Part shown: positions 23,591-34,221 of the stretch, piece after piece
How positions within the stretch are numbered: position 1 is the stretch's first letter
Layout of the letters: each line of letters opens with the position of its first letter
DNA from: Clarkia xantiana subsp. parviflora
Lineage: Eukaryota; Streptophyta; Magnoliopsida; Myrtales; Onagraceae
Reading direction: 5' to 3'
DNA length: 64,000 nt
NCBI GenBank assembly: GCA_036873135.1
Contig: JAPTYO010000002.1
Span: 32,541,452-32,605,451, forward strand
Translations under genes and position numbers: made by a program
The notes under the pieces: generated by a model
The model's database searches: none
Told to the model about the DNA's origin: nothing
The model's input: only the letters and a program-made list of their open reading frames with translations

Positions 23591-24152
23591 CAATATTATG
23601 TCAAAATTAACAGCAATTTTGGACGGAAAACCAAATTTCAACAAAGTCCAAACCTCGGACAATCAATTTCAACACTTTAAAGTTCAGACATCAGAATTCA
23701 ATATAGGTCAAACCTCAGACAGTTTATTAGTTATTAAATTAAAGCCTATGTTTTATTACCTCTTAGAATTTTTTTTCACAAGCAACCAACTCTTATGCAC
23801 TTTTAAACATATTGTATAGTGAGAATTTTAAAAGAGAATTGCACGTATATAGGAAGAATTTTAGAAGAGAATTACGTGTATAATTTCTCTAGTAGCATAA
23901 AAAGAGTTAGTTAACTAGACAATCAATAACCTTACCTAGCTAACCTAACATTATATATATGCATGGTTTCACTATTCCTCCTCCACACGTGCTATCTAAT
24001 GGTCTTCACTAAACAACTAATCTTTACGTACCTACCTCATCTCTCTCCTAGTATTATATTATATACTCACACAGTCCTTGAGGAGAGCCACAATAAGAAG
24101 AATCTGTATATTTCTCATTAGCTAGCTAGCTAGTTTCTCTAAAGAAGAAAGT

Positions 24153-25586
24153 ATGCAGTCTCGGCTTCACATTGCTCTGTTCCCAAACTCCGGCATGGGC
24201 CACCTCATGCCCTACCTCCGTCTTGCCTCCCAACTCCTCCGCCGTGGCTGCTCCCTCACCCTCATCACTGCCCGTCCAGTCGTTTCAGCCGCAGAATCCG
24301 CCCACATTGCATCCTTCCTCCATAATCATCCCCAAGTCAACTCCGTTGACCTCCACCTCATCATCTCCGACCACCATTCTCCTGCCGGACCACCTCAGGA
24401 CCCTTTCTTCCTCCAGTGGGACCGCATTTGCCGCTCCACCCACCTCCTCCGCCCTCTGCTTTCTTCCGTTAGCCCCTCTCTGTCCGCCATTTTCGCCGAC
24501 CTGATAGTAGCGCAGGAGATCTCTCTCGTCGCCACTGATCTCTCTATCCCTCTGTATCTGTTATCCACCACTTCCATCAGCTTCTTATCTTTAATGGCTC
24601 ATCTGCCGGAGCTTACATCATCGGAATCTTCAACGTTTAGCTCGGACGTTACTATTCCCGGAATCTCATCACCCCTGCCGGTGAAGAGCATCCCGCCGCC
24701 GTTCTTCGAGCCCCATAAATACCTCTTCACATCACTCCTCTTGAAGAGCTGCAAAGCACTGTCGCTGTCGAGAGGGATCTTGATGAATACTTTCGAGCAG
24801 TTGGAGCCGTCCACGCTGGCCGCTTTGAACCACGACAGGGTCCAACAAAACTTGCCCCCTATCCTCCCGATTGGGCCCCTTCAACAAATTCATGATCGGA
24901 GCATCGAAGATGGTCTTGATTCTCCCATTCAAGAGTGGCTCGGACACCAAGAAGCTAAATCCGTGGTGCTGGTGAGCTTCGGAAGCAGGACAGCCATGTC
25001 GGTGGAGCAGATCAGGGAGTTGGGAGATGGATTGGTGAGGAGTGGGTGCAACTTCATCTGGGTGGTCAAGACCAGCAAGGTCGACAGGGATGATGACGTC
25101 AGCGGCGGCGATGACATCAAAAGACTGCTGGGAGAGACATTATGGGAGAAGACGAAGGAGAAAGGGAAGGTGGTCGGAGGGTGGGTGGAGCAGGCGGAGA
25201 TATTGGCGAGTCCGGCAATCGGAGGGTTTCTGGTGCACGGGGGATGGAACTCGGTAATGGAGGCTGCATGGTTAGGGGTGCCTATGTTGGTATGGCCGCT
25301 GCATGGAGACCAGAGGGTTAATGCCAAGGTTGTGGAGGATGCAGGGTTAGGGTTATGGATGCAAGGTTGGGGAATGGGGAATAACGGCGTCGTTAAAGGG
25401 GAGGAGATTGGTGAGAAGATAATAGAGATGATGAAAGATGAAAAGTTGAGAGACAAGGCCGACAAGGTTAAGCAATATGCCGTTGAGGCTGTCGGTGTCG
25501 GAGGTACTTCCTACAGCTCTCTCACTTCCGTCCTACAATCTCTATATCCACCACCACCACCTAATATTTCTAGTCTACTAAACTGA
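24153..25586 (+). CDS. UDP-glycosyltransferase, UGT708 (C-glycosyltransferase-like) type
   Basis: Single exon, 477 residues, normal for family-1 plant UGTs. The N-terminal acceptor domain carries the catalytic His (H17 in GMGHLMP) and an Asp at 116 (AIFADL) in the expected partner position. The PSPG sugar-donor box runs W344-Q387 and ends HGDQ, where a final Gln usually goes with UDP-glucose. DPFFLQWDRICRS near 83, GWVEQAEIL, the AAW in the PSPG box and GVGGTSYSSL near the end recall UGT708 proteins, several of which attach glucose to 2-hydroxyflavanones or related phenolics through a C-C bond. The substrate here cannot be read from sequence. The PSPG box has HGGWNS where almost all plant UGTs have HCGWNS. 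No signal peptide, so presumably cytosolic. The ATG follows a GCTAGCTAGCTAG stretch and starts at the conserved N-terminus. A weak TATA-like TTATATACTC lies about 90 bp upstream. Confidence 0.92.
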   Translation: MQSRLHIALFPNSGMGHLMPYLRLASQLLRRGCSLTLITARPVVSAAESAHIASFLHNHPQVNSVDLHLIISDHHSPAGPPQDPFFLQWDRICRSTHLLRPLLSSVSPSLSAIFADLIVAQEISLVATDLSIPLYLLSTTSISFLSLMAHLPELTSSESSTFSSDVTIPGISSPLPVKSIPPPFFEPHKYLFTSLLLKSCKALSLSRGILMNTFEQLEPSTLAALNHDRVQQNLPPILPIGPLQQIHDRSIEDGLDSPIQEWLGHQEAKSVVLVSFGSRTAMSVEQIRELGDGLVRSGCNFIWVVKTSKVDRDDDVSGGDDIKRLLGETLWEKTKEKGKVVGGWVEQAEILASPAIGGFLVHGGWNSVMEAAWLGVPMLVWPLHGDQRVNAKVVEDAGLGLWMQGWGMGNNGVVKGEEIGEKIIEMMKDEKLRDKADKVKQYAVEAVGVGGTSYSSLTSVLQSLYPPPPPNISSLLN

Positions 25587-25664
25587 TGTAAGTTTAATAC
25601 AACTATTAAGAGATTATTAGCCGGCGCCAATTAACCACGTGGTGTATTTTTGATTCGGGAGAAA

Positions 25665-25790
25665 ATCTTGGATACCTCGTATCCACCGCCTATTATACAA
25701 TGATGGATATTCGGCCACTAGTTTTCATTTTAGTGGCCTAAGATCCACCACCTATTATAACAGGTGGTGGATGCAAGATATCCAAGAATT
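25665..25790. repeat. Imperfect hairpin of about 125 bp
   Basis: Arms of about 57 bp pair (TCTTGGATACCTCGTATCCACC with GGTGGATGCAAGATATCCAAGA; CGGCCACTA with TAGTGGCC) around AGTTTTCATTTT. It lies about 80 bp past the UGT stop codon. It could be a short MITE or a hairpin in the UGT 3' region. Confidence 0.75.
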
Positions 25791-26486
25791 TGTCTAGCAG
25801 CAATAGTGTGTAAGTAGGGTCCTCCAATACTGGGTCTCACTACAATCACAAAACAGTAGGTATTCTGTATTCAATCATTATTATCGATAATGTATTCGCT
25901 ACTAAAAAGTATATATGGTATATTTATCGTATAATGGTATGAAATATATTATAGGTAATTTCTTGTCCCAACAGAGTTAAATATATTGTATTATCTTATC
26001 AGAAATGCTTTACTATGCGACACAGAGGACGAATGTCATGCGACTGTATCTGAGAGTATAAATACCCTCTATTATTCCATTAATTACAATATGTCATGGT
26101 GAGTGGTTCGCATGGCAATCGCATGCTCTAACAACTCCATTATCTTATATTATGTTAGATTATAATGTTTAGATTATATTATACTAATGATGTGCTATAA
26201 GTGATGTGCTATGTTAGAATATATTATATATTATATTATATGATTTAATATATTACATAATATACATAAACAATAATTTCAAATGCTTATATAATGTTTA
26301 CTTTATCTAATAGTATAATGTTGACATAATGATAAATTACGATTCATACATATATGCTAAGCAATATATGATATAATTGCTCTATTGATTAGGACAGACC
26401 CATTTTGCACATATAGAACAAGACCAAAGTTATGGTCTTGATTTTCACAAAAAAAAAAAAAAAGTGTTATGGTCTTGGACCCACCG
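25791..26486. other. AT-rich intergenic sequence
   Basis: Many TATTATATTA-type stretches (26140-26260) and a poly-A run at about 26448. No gene or repeat with clear ends was recognised. Confidence 0.5.
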
Positions 26487-26874
26487 ATCAAGTCCAGTGG
26501 CGGATCCAGAAGGTTCATAATGGGCTTACGTTATGCAATTTTTTTTTTTTTTGAAAATTAACAATTTCCTTAAGTTTTTTTTGGGTAAAAATGCATGTTT
26601 TAAAACGATGAAAATTAGTACTTTCTTCAACTACTTATTCAACATTGTTGTTAAATACTTTTCAAATGAACAATATTAACTAAGCACAAATAAACCGTAC
26701 TTGCTTGTGCAAATGTTACAATTTAGTCAAATTAGACTAGAACCATTTGTGGGTCAATTGAGTCTCAATTGAGTCAAGACACTATTATAACACTTATACA
26801 AGTTATTAGATCTTGATTTAGATATTTAGAAAAGTATTTGGTTAATTTTGTAAGTTTAAAACGTATTTGACGAC

Positions 26875-27612
26875 TGATGGGTTCCGATGTAATCGTTAGC
26901 CCCGTTAACAGTCATCAGACGGCGAGTAAGTCCAGTGGGCCTCGTAAATGGCCGGGAAGGCCCAAAGCCCAGTATGAAGGGTCCCGACTTTAGCGATCCT
27001 GATATATGAGCTGAACGCACCCGACAATAAGCCTCTGAGTAGGCCCCGATGTGCCTTTGTGAAGGCCCCGATGATAAAGCCCCGATGAGGCTGGACCTGT
27101 CTCGTAAGACAAAGGGTCCTGGGTGGTGACCTAGAATGAGATAACTCTGGAGTCCCCGACAAGAGTTGGGACTTGTGATCAGAGGATAAGACCGAGAAAC
27201 CCGCCTACTAGATAGAGTAGTGGGAAGACGGTTAAAGATATATATAACCTCCCCCGAGATACGCAGGGCGTGCCCGAGATACTCGGAGAGTGGGCAAGAT
27301 ACGCGGAGCGTGGGGCGAGATATACGGAATCCCGAACGAGATATACAGAATCATGGGTACAACGGCCAAGCACGGTCACAGGTAGCTGAGTAACTTCCCC
27401 TCCTATATAAAGGAGGAAGTTACCTCAGAAAACACATTCTCTAATATGAACTTACATTACTGCTTACCACCCCATTGATCACATACTCATTTAGGCATCG
27501 GAGAGGGATTCTGGGTCACCACCCAGGTCATCCCCTTTTGCAGGATTACACGGAGCCCAGGAGTTCAAGCTTTCCGTCAAGAACGTAACGGAGCTTCGAC
27601 CGTGATCCAACA
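26875..27612 (+). repeat. 5' LTR of Gypsy B
   Basis: 738 bp, TGATGGGTTCCG to GTGATCCAACA. The U3 part holds roughly 20-bp repeats (CCCGAGATACGCAGGGCGT type, 27252-27353). A TATA box is at 27403. The ACTCATTTAGGCATCGGAGA stretch is near the U5 end. Confidence 0.95.
27385..27427. promoter_or_regulatory. TATA box in the loop of an inverted repeat (Gypsy B LTR)
   Basis: TATATAAA (27403-27410) lies between CTGAG...AACTTCCCCTCC and GGAGGAAGTT...CTCAG. The same structure is in the 3' LTR at 38050-38092. It corresponds to 16121-16164 in element A, where the arms have other bases but still pair. Confidence 0.8.
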
Positions 27613-27613
27613 T

Positions 27614-27630
27614 TGGCGCCGTCTGCGGGA
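27614..27630 (+). promoter_or_regulatory. Primer-binding site of Gypsy B
   Basis: TGGCGCCGTCTGCGGGA follows the LTR end CA by one base. The TGGCGCCG start is typical of plant Tat/Athila elements. I did not assign the tRNA. Confidence 0.8.
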
Positions 27631-27667
27631 ACCTGAACAAAAAGCCAAAATAGTTTCTACCAGATCA

Positions 27668-30600
27668 ATGGCCGGTGGTGGCAAGAAGAAACAAGTCCAG
27701 GCTGGCAGTTCTCGCCCCGCTGGAACTGTGAATTCCCCGTTGCTGGAGTATGCTGCTGAACAAGGTGAGCACCCCGCTGCTTCTCAGACAGGGGGGCATG
27801 GTGATGCTTATGAGGTCTCAGTCCGAGACACAGAGGTGAACAGGCAAGATATCCCGCGAAGGGAGGTGGATGCTCCCCCAAACCCGGTAGGGCATAGAAA
27901 GGAAATCCCGCAAAGGGAGGTAGGTTCTTCCTCAAACTCGGAGCTGGCCAAGGCAGTAGCAGATGCTATGCCCATGTTCTTGGCGGCCATGGAGGCTCTG
28001 TTGGACAAGAGAGAGGCTGCCAGGAGGGCAGAGGAGTTGCCTCCGCGAGAGGAGTTGCCTCCACCTCCTCCGAAAGTGGTTCCAGAAGAACCGGAGGTTC
28101 AGGAGGTTCAGCCCAGGAATAAGGGTAAGGAACCCGCGCACTCGGAGAAGTTCGTGGTTGATGGTCCCGGACCAGTGCAACACAGGACCATTCCCCTGAA
28201 TGGCCCCATCACCCCCGACCAGGTGGTGAAAATTGTCAACATCTGCATGGGTGACCAGAAGCAAATGACGTCGGAGCTGAGGGATCGATCCACTCATCCT
28301 TTTGTTCCGCGGCTGATTGATACCGTCGCCCCGCCCGGGCTAGGTATTCCGACCATTAAGGAGTATGATGGTGAAGGGGACCCGGTTCGCCATGTTCAGA
28401 GACATGTCCAGGCCTGTATGGGTAGGACTTCGAGTGATGACCTCATATGTTCATTGTTCCCGATCACCTTAGGAGAAAGGGCCATGACATGGTTTTTCAG
28501 TCTACCGCCGGGAAGCATTACGTGCTGGGCCGACATGCACGATCGCTTCATCAAGCAATATCAAGGGCGTAGGCGTCTCTTGAAGAGCGTGAGGTCTTTG
28601 ACACAGGTGGTGCAAATATCCGATGAATCGTTGGCATACTACTACTAACGGTTCACTACTAGTGCCGCGGAGATTGATGAGGAGATATCGGAGGGAGAGA
28701 CCATCCGCACTTTCCTTCGGAACCGAACTGCTCCGCATGGTTCCGATCTGATGCACAGCGTAGCCGCGAAGGCTGTGTGGAGAATGGAGGCCCTGCAAGC
28801 GAGGGTGAAGCAGCAGATCGACGTGCAGGAGTCGAAGATTGCTGCCGGAGAGCTTGATCCTCCGAAATCAGGAAGAGGAAAGCCATCGTCCAAGCTGTCG
28901 GATGATCGCAAAGGGAGCGACAAATCGGAGGGAAGTAGGAGCCGTGGTCGCCCCGATAGAAGGGAGGACAAGCGTCCTCCGAGGAAGGATAACCGCGAGG
29001 GTCGTACTGTTCCCATCAACAGCTCGATGACCTCCGTGCTAGCTGTGATGGATCGACAGGATCTCGCCCGATACCCCCCCGAGGAAAGAAGGTGAGTTCT
29101 TGGGAGGCCGCTCTGATCGTTATTGTCGGTACCATCGAGCCAATGGTCACGATACGGATAACTGTCGGGAGCTGAAGAAGGAGATAGAGAAGCTGATCCA
29201 GAAGGGGAAGCTGAAGGAGTTCGTCGGAAGGGGACGGTGCCGATCCCGCTCTAAAAGTCGGTCACGGTCCCGTTCCAAGTCCCGTGATCGATCCCCGAAG
29301 AAGAAGAAGGTTGAGCCGGAAGCCTCCGGTTCTGGTGCCCGTAAGGAGAGGCGAGGGACCATTAACGTCATTCACGGAGGAATGGCGGCGGGAGGCGACA
29401 CCTCCGCTTCTCGGGAGAATTATGCTTCCCGCATCTCTGCTGCTGTGGTGCTAGGCAAGAGGTCCCGATCGTGGACTCTACAGGAGGAAATGGTGATTTC
29501 TTTCTCAGCGGAGGATTTGATAGGCGTGGAGAGCCCCCACGATGACGCCTTGGTTGTGAACCTGGACGTGGACGGATTCGAGATGAAGCGGATCCTGATA
29601 GATGGAGGGAGCTCCTCTGACATTCTTTTCATGGATGCCCTGGAAGCCATGGGAAAGACGAAGAAGGACCTGACACAGGTGAACTTCCCGATGGTGGGAT
29701 TCTCTGGATCTACTTCCTATCCATTGGGAATGATTACCTTACCGGTGGAGTTTGGTAGTGGCTGGTAGATGGAACGGCGGAACGTGGATTTCGTCGTGGT
29801 AGAATCTGCGGGGACGTATAACGCTATTATCGGGAGGACCACCATCAACCCTCTCACGGCAGTTGCCTCAACCGTTCACCAGAAGATGAAGTTCCCGACT
29901 GACAATGGGGTCGGAGAGGTCAAAGGTGACCAGGTGGCGTCGCGAAAGTGTTATGTCAATGCCACCCGAAGGAGAAGGAGGGAAGCCATGGCGGTCCTGC
30001 AGACCGATGCCGATCCTCGAGAGGAGTTTGGGCGTCCAGCCCCCATGGAGGACCTGAAGGAGGTTGAGATTTACGGACCTCAAAGGAAGGTGAAGATTGG
30101 GTCTGCTCTATCGGAGGAGAGAGCCCGAGAGTTGATCGAGCTTCTGAAGGAGTTCAAAGAGCTGTTTGCCTGGTCCCTGAGCGATATGCCAGGAATCAGT
30201 ACCGACGTAATAGTGCACGAGTTGAAGATAGATCCCGCGATCAAGCCTATCGCGCAGAAGAGGCGTCCGATGGGCGCGGATAAAAGGATCGCGATCCAGC
30301 AGGAGGTGGGCAGACTGCTCGACGCTGGATTCATCAAAGAGCTCCGATTTCAGACATGGGTTGCTAACCCGGTCCTGGTGCGAAAGAGTAATGGGAAGTG
30401 GCGGATGTGTGTCGATTTCCGCGACTTGAACAAGGTCTGCCCGAAGGATTGCTACCCGCTCCCGAGGATTGACCAGTTGGTGGACGCCACATCGGGGCAT
30501 GAGCTGCTGAGCTTCATGGATGCCTATTCTGGTTACAAACCAGATCAAGATGGCGAAGGAGGATGCCCCCCCATACGGCCTTCTATGCCGATAGTGACGT

Positions 30601-33325
30601 CTATCACTACGACGTGATGCCCTTCGGATTGATCAATGCCGGAGCAACTTATCAGAGGATGGTGAACAAGTTGTTCGGGGACATGCTGGGAAAGATTATG
30701 GAGGCGTATGTGGATGACATGCTGGTGAAGTCCCGACAGGCAGGAGACCATGTCCAAAACTTGGCGGCAGCGTTTGAGCGGATGAAGTTTCATCAGGTTC
30801 GGTTGAACCCACACAAGTGTGCTTTCGGGGTGAACTCGGGGAAATTCCTAGGGTTCATGGTGAGCCAGAGAGGAATCGAGGTGAATCCCGAGAAGCTACG
30901 AGCAATCGAGGAGATGCAGTCTCCGAAAACTCATCGGGAGGTTCAAGTGTTGAATGGCCGGTTGGCCGCGATGAATCGATTCCTATCCAAGGCAAGTGAC
31001 AGAGCCATGCCATTTTTTGATGTACTAAGGGCCCACAAGAAGTTTGAATGGTCTGAGAAGTGCGAGGAGGCATTCCAAGCACTCAAACAGCACCTCCGCA
31101 CCCTCCCGCCGTTGGCGAAACCGGTTCCAGGCGAGCCGCTTTATCTCTATTTGGCTGTTTCTAAAGTTGCTGTTAGTTCCGTTTTGATTATGATTGTCAA
31201 AGGCAACCAAGTGCCTGTCTATTATGTAAGCAAGGCGTTTGACAAATCTGAAATGAATTATCCCGCTATTGAGAAGTATCTCTTTGCGTTGATTGTTGCT
31301 GCTCGAAAGCTACGGCCTTACTTCCATGCCCACGAGGTTACGGTGTTAACTAATCAGCCCTTGAAGCACTTTTTGAACCGACCGGAGGCGTCGGGGAGAT
31401 TAGTGAAATGGGCCATCGAGCTTACGGAGTTCCGTATTCATTTTGCTCCGAGAACCGCTATTAAAGGCCAGGCATTGGCGGATTTTATAGCTGAGTCTAC
31501 AGCACCCGATCTGGAAGAAGCGGGTCCTGTAGAGGGGGCAACCATGGAGGTCCCGATAGCAGAACAGCCGGAACAGCCAAAAGAGGAGAACACTTGGGAG
31601 ATGTACACTGATGGTTCATCGAGTGTAGAAGGATCGGGGGCAGGATTCGTATTGATACCGCCCGGTGGAGGCGAGCCCTTGCGATATGCCTTGGCCTTGA
31701 TGTTTAGGGCCACCAACAATGAAGCGGAGTATGAGGCTCTCATCACGGGCCTTAAAATTGCCAAGGGTACGGGAGTCGATCATTTAAAAGTGAAGTGTGA
31801 TGCCAGCTTGATCGTGAATCAAGTCCAGGGGAACTATGAAGCCAAGAGCCCGACAATGAGGAAGTATTTGCACGAGGTGCAGACTTTAAAGAGGAGCTTC
31901 AAAAGCTTCGATATTGAGGCAATCCCGAGGGAAGAAAATGCGGAGGCAGACGCCTTAAGCAAGTTTGCTCTGGGAGTGGCCCCCGAGGAGAGTCGGAAGG
32001 TGCACTTTCTGGAAAGAGTGATTATCTCAACCATCGATCCGTCGGAGGTTTGCACTATTGAAGCAAGATCGGAGGAAGAAGAGAAACCCACCTGGATGAC
32101 CCCGATGGTCACATACCTGACTACGGGGGCACTCCCCGATGATGAAGTGGCAGCTGTTAGGTTGCGTCGAATCGCGAGCAACTACGTGATGGTGGACAAC
32201 CAGTTATACAAGAGGGGGCATGTAAAGCCTTTTCTGAAATGTGTGGCGGAGCCTGATACGAATCGGATCCTGAGAGAGCTACACGAGGGAGTCGCGGCCT
32301 GTCATGAAGGGGCCCGGTCCATCGTGAGGAAGGCGTTGAATCTAGGCTACTATTGGCCTTCGATGAACAAGGAGGCAACAACGATGGTCCAATCCTGTGA
32401 TGCATGCCAGAGGTACACTCTGAATATCGTGGCTCCTGCCGCGGACTTAATGTCCATCAGGAGTGCTTGGCCCTTCGCGCAGTGGGGCATTGACTTGGTG
32501 GGACCTCTTCCACAAGCGAAAGGTCAGTGCAAGTAATTACTCGTGGCCATCGATTACTTCTCGAAGTGGATAGAGGCTAAGGCGTTGGCTAAGACAACGG
32601 GGCAGCAGATCCTCAAGTTCCTTCAAACTCAGATCGTATCCCGGTATGGGGTTCCTCGAGTGTTGATCAGCGATAATAGCCCTCCATTCAATGGGGCTCA
32701 GTTGAAGGAGTACCTGGAGGAATTGAACATTGAGCATCAGACAGCTTCCGTCCACCATGCTCAGACCAATGGCCAGGTGGAATCAGCCAACAAGATTGTG
32801 ATGGATGGCTTGAAGAAGAGAGTTTATGCCTTGCAAGGTCATGGGCTAGATGAGCTTGAAAACGTGCTGTGGGCTGTTAGAACAACACCCAAGCAGTCGA
32901 CAGGGGAGACTCCGTTTGGCCTTGTCTATGGCATGGAAGCAGTTGCCCCCGTGGAGATAGCGGTGGCGTCCCATCGCAGGAGGTATTATGAGCCTCTAAC
33001 GAACGAGGAAGTGAGACGTCTAGACTTAGACTTGCTCGAGGATAAAAGGTGGAAGGCTGATGAAGTTCAGGCTCGGATGCGTCTGGCAACAGCCCGATAT
33101 TATAATCGGCGTGTCAAGTCCCGACAATTCTTCGTGGGAGAACTTGTTTGGCGGAGGAACGAGTTCGTTCATCAAGATCGGATCAACAAGCTATCGCGGA
33201 AATGGGAGGGACCTTACAAGATCGTAGGGATGCCAGCCCCGAATGCGTACAAGTTAGAAGACCTTGATGGCAAGACGCTGAAACATTCCTTCAGTGGCGC
33301 ACACTTGAAGAAGTATCATGTTTGA
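27668..33325 (+). pseudogene. Gypsy B gag-pol with stops and frameshifts
   Basis: Start ATG at 27668 aligns with element A's Gag. Breaks: TAA at 28646-28648 where element A has a Gln codon; a frameshift in the C run near 29073; TAG at 29766-29768; a one-base insertion near 30537 in RT; and TAA at 32534-32536 in the integrase core. Domains in order: Gag; knuckle CRYHRANGHDTDNC; RS-rich segment (about 29237-29310); protease with DGGS; RT with YVDD (about 30706); RNase H; second RNase H (MYTDGSSSVEGSG, about 31600); integrase zinc region (HEGVAACHEGA...CDACQRY) and core (WGIDLVGP, SDNSPPF, NGQVESANK); and a C-terminal region to 33325 (GAHLKKYHV). Confidence 0.93.
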
Positions 33326-33451
33326 TATTAAGTCGCCGCGAATGGCGCAAATTGTCTATCGATAAAGACCCGATGTAAGCCAGCTTTGAGTTGTTAATGA
33401 ATAAAAGAAGTTGCTTTCGATCCTATTGCTTTTAGATTTATTCTAACTGTT

Positions 33452-33905
33452 AGTAAGACGTCCTGAAGGACGCGACAAAAGCCTTTCGAGGTACGATAAA
33501 AGCCTTACGAGGTACGAGTAAGTCGCCTTTATGGCGCGACAAAAAGCCTTTCGAGGTATAGACAAAAGCCCAACGGGGTATGAGTAAGTCGTCTTTATGA
33601 TTCAACCAAAAGCCTAGGTACGAAAAAGCCCTAACGGGTCCGCGTAAGTCGTCTATATGATGCGACAAAATGCCTTAAAGGGTACGAAAAAGCCCTAACG
33701 GGTCCGCGTAAGTCGTTTATATGATGCGGCAAAAAGCCTTAAAGGGTACGAAAAAGCCCTAACGGGTCAGCGTAAGTCATCTATATGATGCAGCAAAAAG
33801 CCCTAACGGGTACGATTAAGTCGTCTAGATTGGCGCGATAAAAGCCTTAAGGGGTGCGAAAAAATCATCTTATGTGATGTACAAAATTGCCTTGAAGGGC
33901 ATGGA
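33452..33905. repeat. Degenerate tandem repeat after Gypsy B pol
   Basis: Units of about 65 bp, such as AAAAAGCCCTAACGGGT, GTAAGTCGTCTATATGATG and CGACAAAATGCCTTAAAGGG, recur at least five times. Decayed relatives (GAAACCTTAAGTGGT) continue to about 34050. It separates pol from the antisense gene. Confidence 0.82.
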
Positions 33906-34221
33906 TGAAAAACCTTAAGTGGTAAAGTCCCGAGGAAAATGTCGCGAAAGACATACGAAATTACATTAAGTGATATGGACGAGAAACCTTAAGTGGTGAA
34001 GTCCCGAGTAAAGCATCGGAAGGATGTATGAAGTCATCTTAAGTGATGCATCGGAACGTTTTTGAGTAACGGATCTAAAGTCGCTTTAAATAGTGCAACA
34101 ATTATCAAGACTAAAACAGATGAAAGGAATTTCTTATAAGGGCTCAACGGCCTAAAGGTTCCGATACAAAAGATAAGGAGGATACAAGGAGGAAAATTAC
34201 AAGGACTTAAAGAATAGAGCA

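Larger units (their letters stand above)
9254..23745. mobile_element. Foldback (Mutator-like?) element split by a Copia insertion
   Basis: A perfect 30-bp inverted repeat joins the ends. The left arm starts AATAACTAATAAACTGTCTG near 9257, and the right arm ends with its exact complement near 23741. The similarity continues inward to about 9360 and 23610 (TTGAAATCCGGTGTCC / GACATCAGAATTCAA). The Copia element 9903-22098 sits between the arms. Without it the element would be about 2.3 kb. The left end GGGTTAATAAC recalls the MITE family ends, but no clean TSD was found, so the class is uncertain. The part at 9470-9710 is GC-rich and unlike its surroundings, possibly captured host sequence. Confidence 0.68.

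Noticed and set aside
24929..25465. 178-codon ORF opposite the UGT gene
   Set aside because: It lies wholly within the UGT coding exon in another frame and has no domain; it is a shadow.
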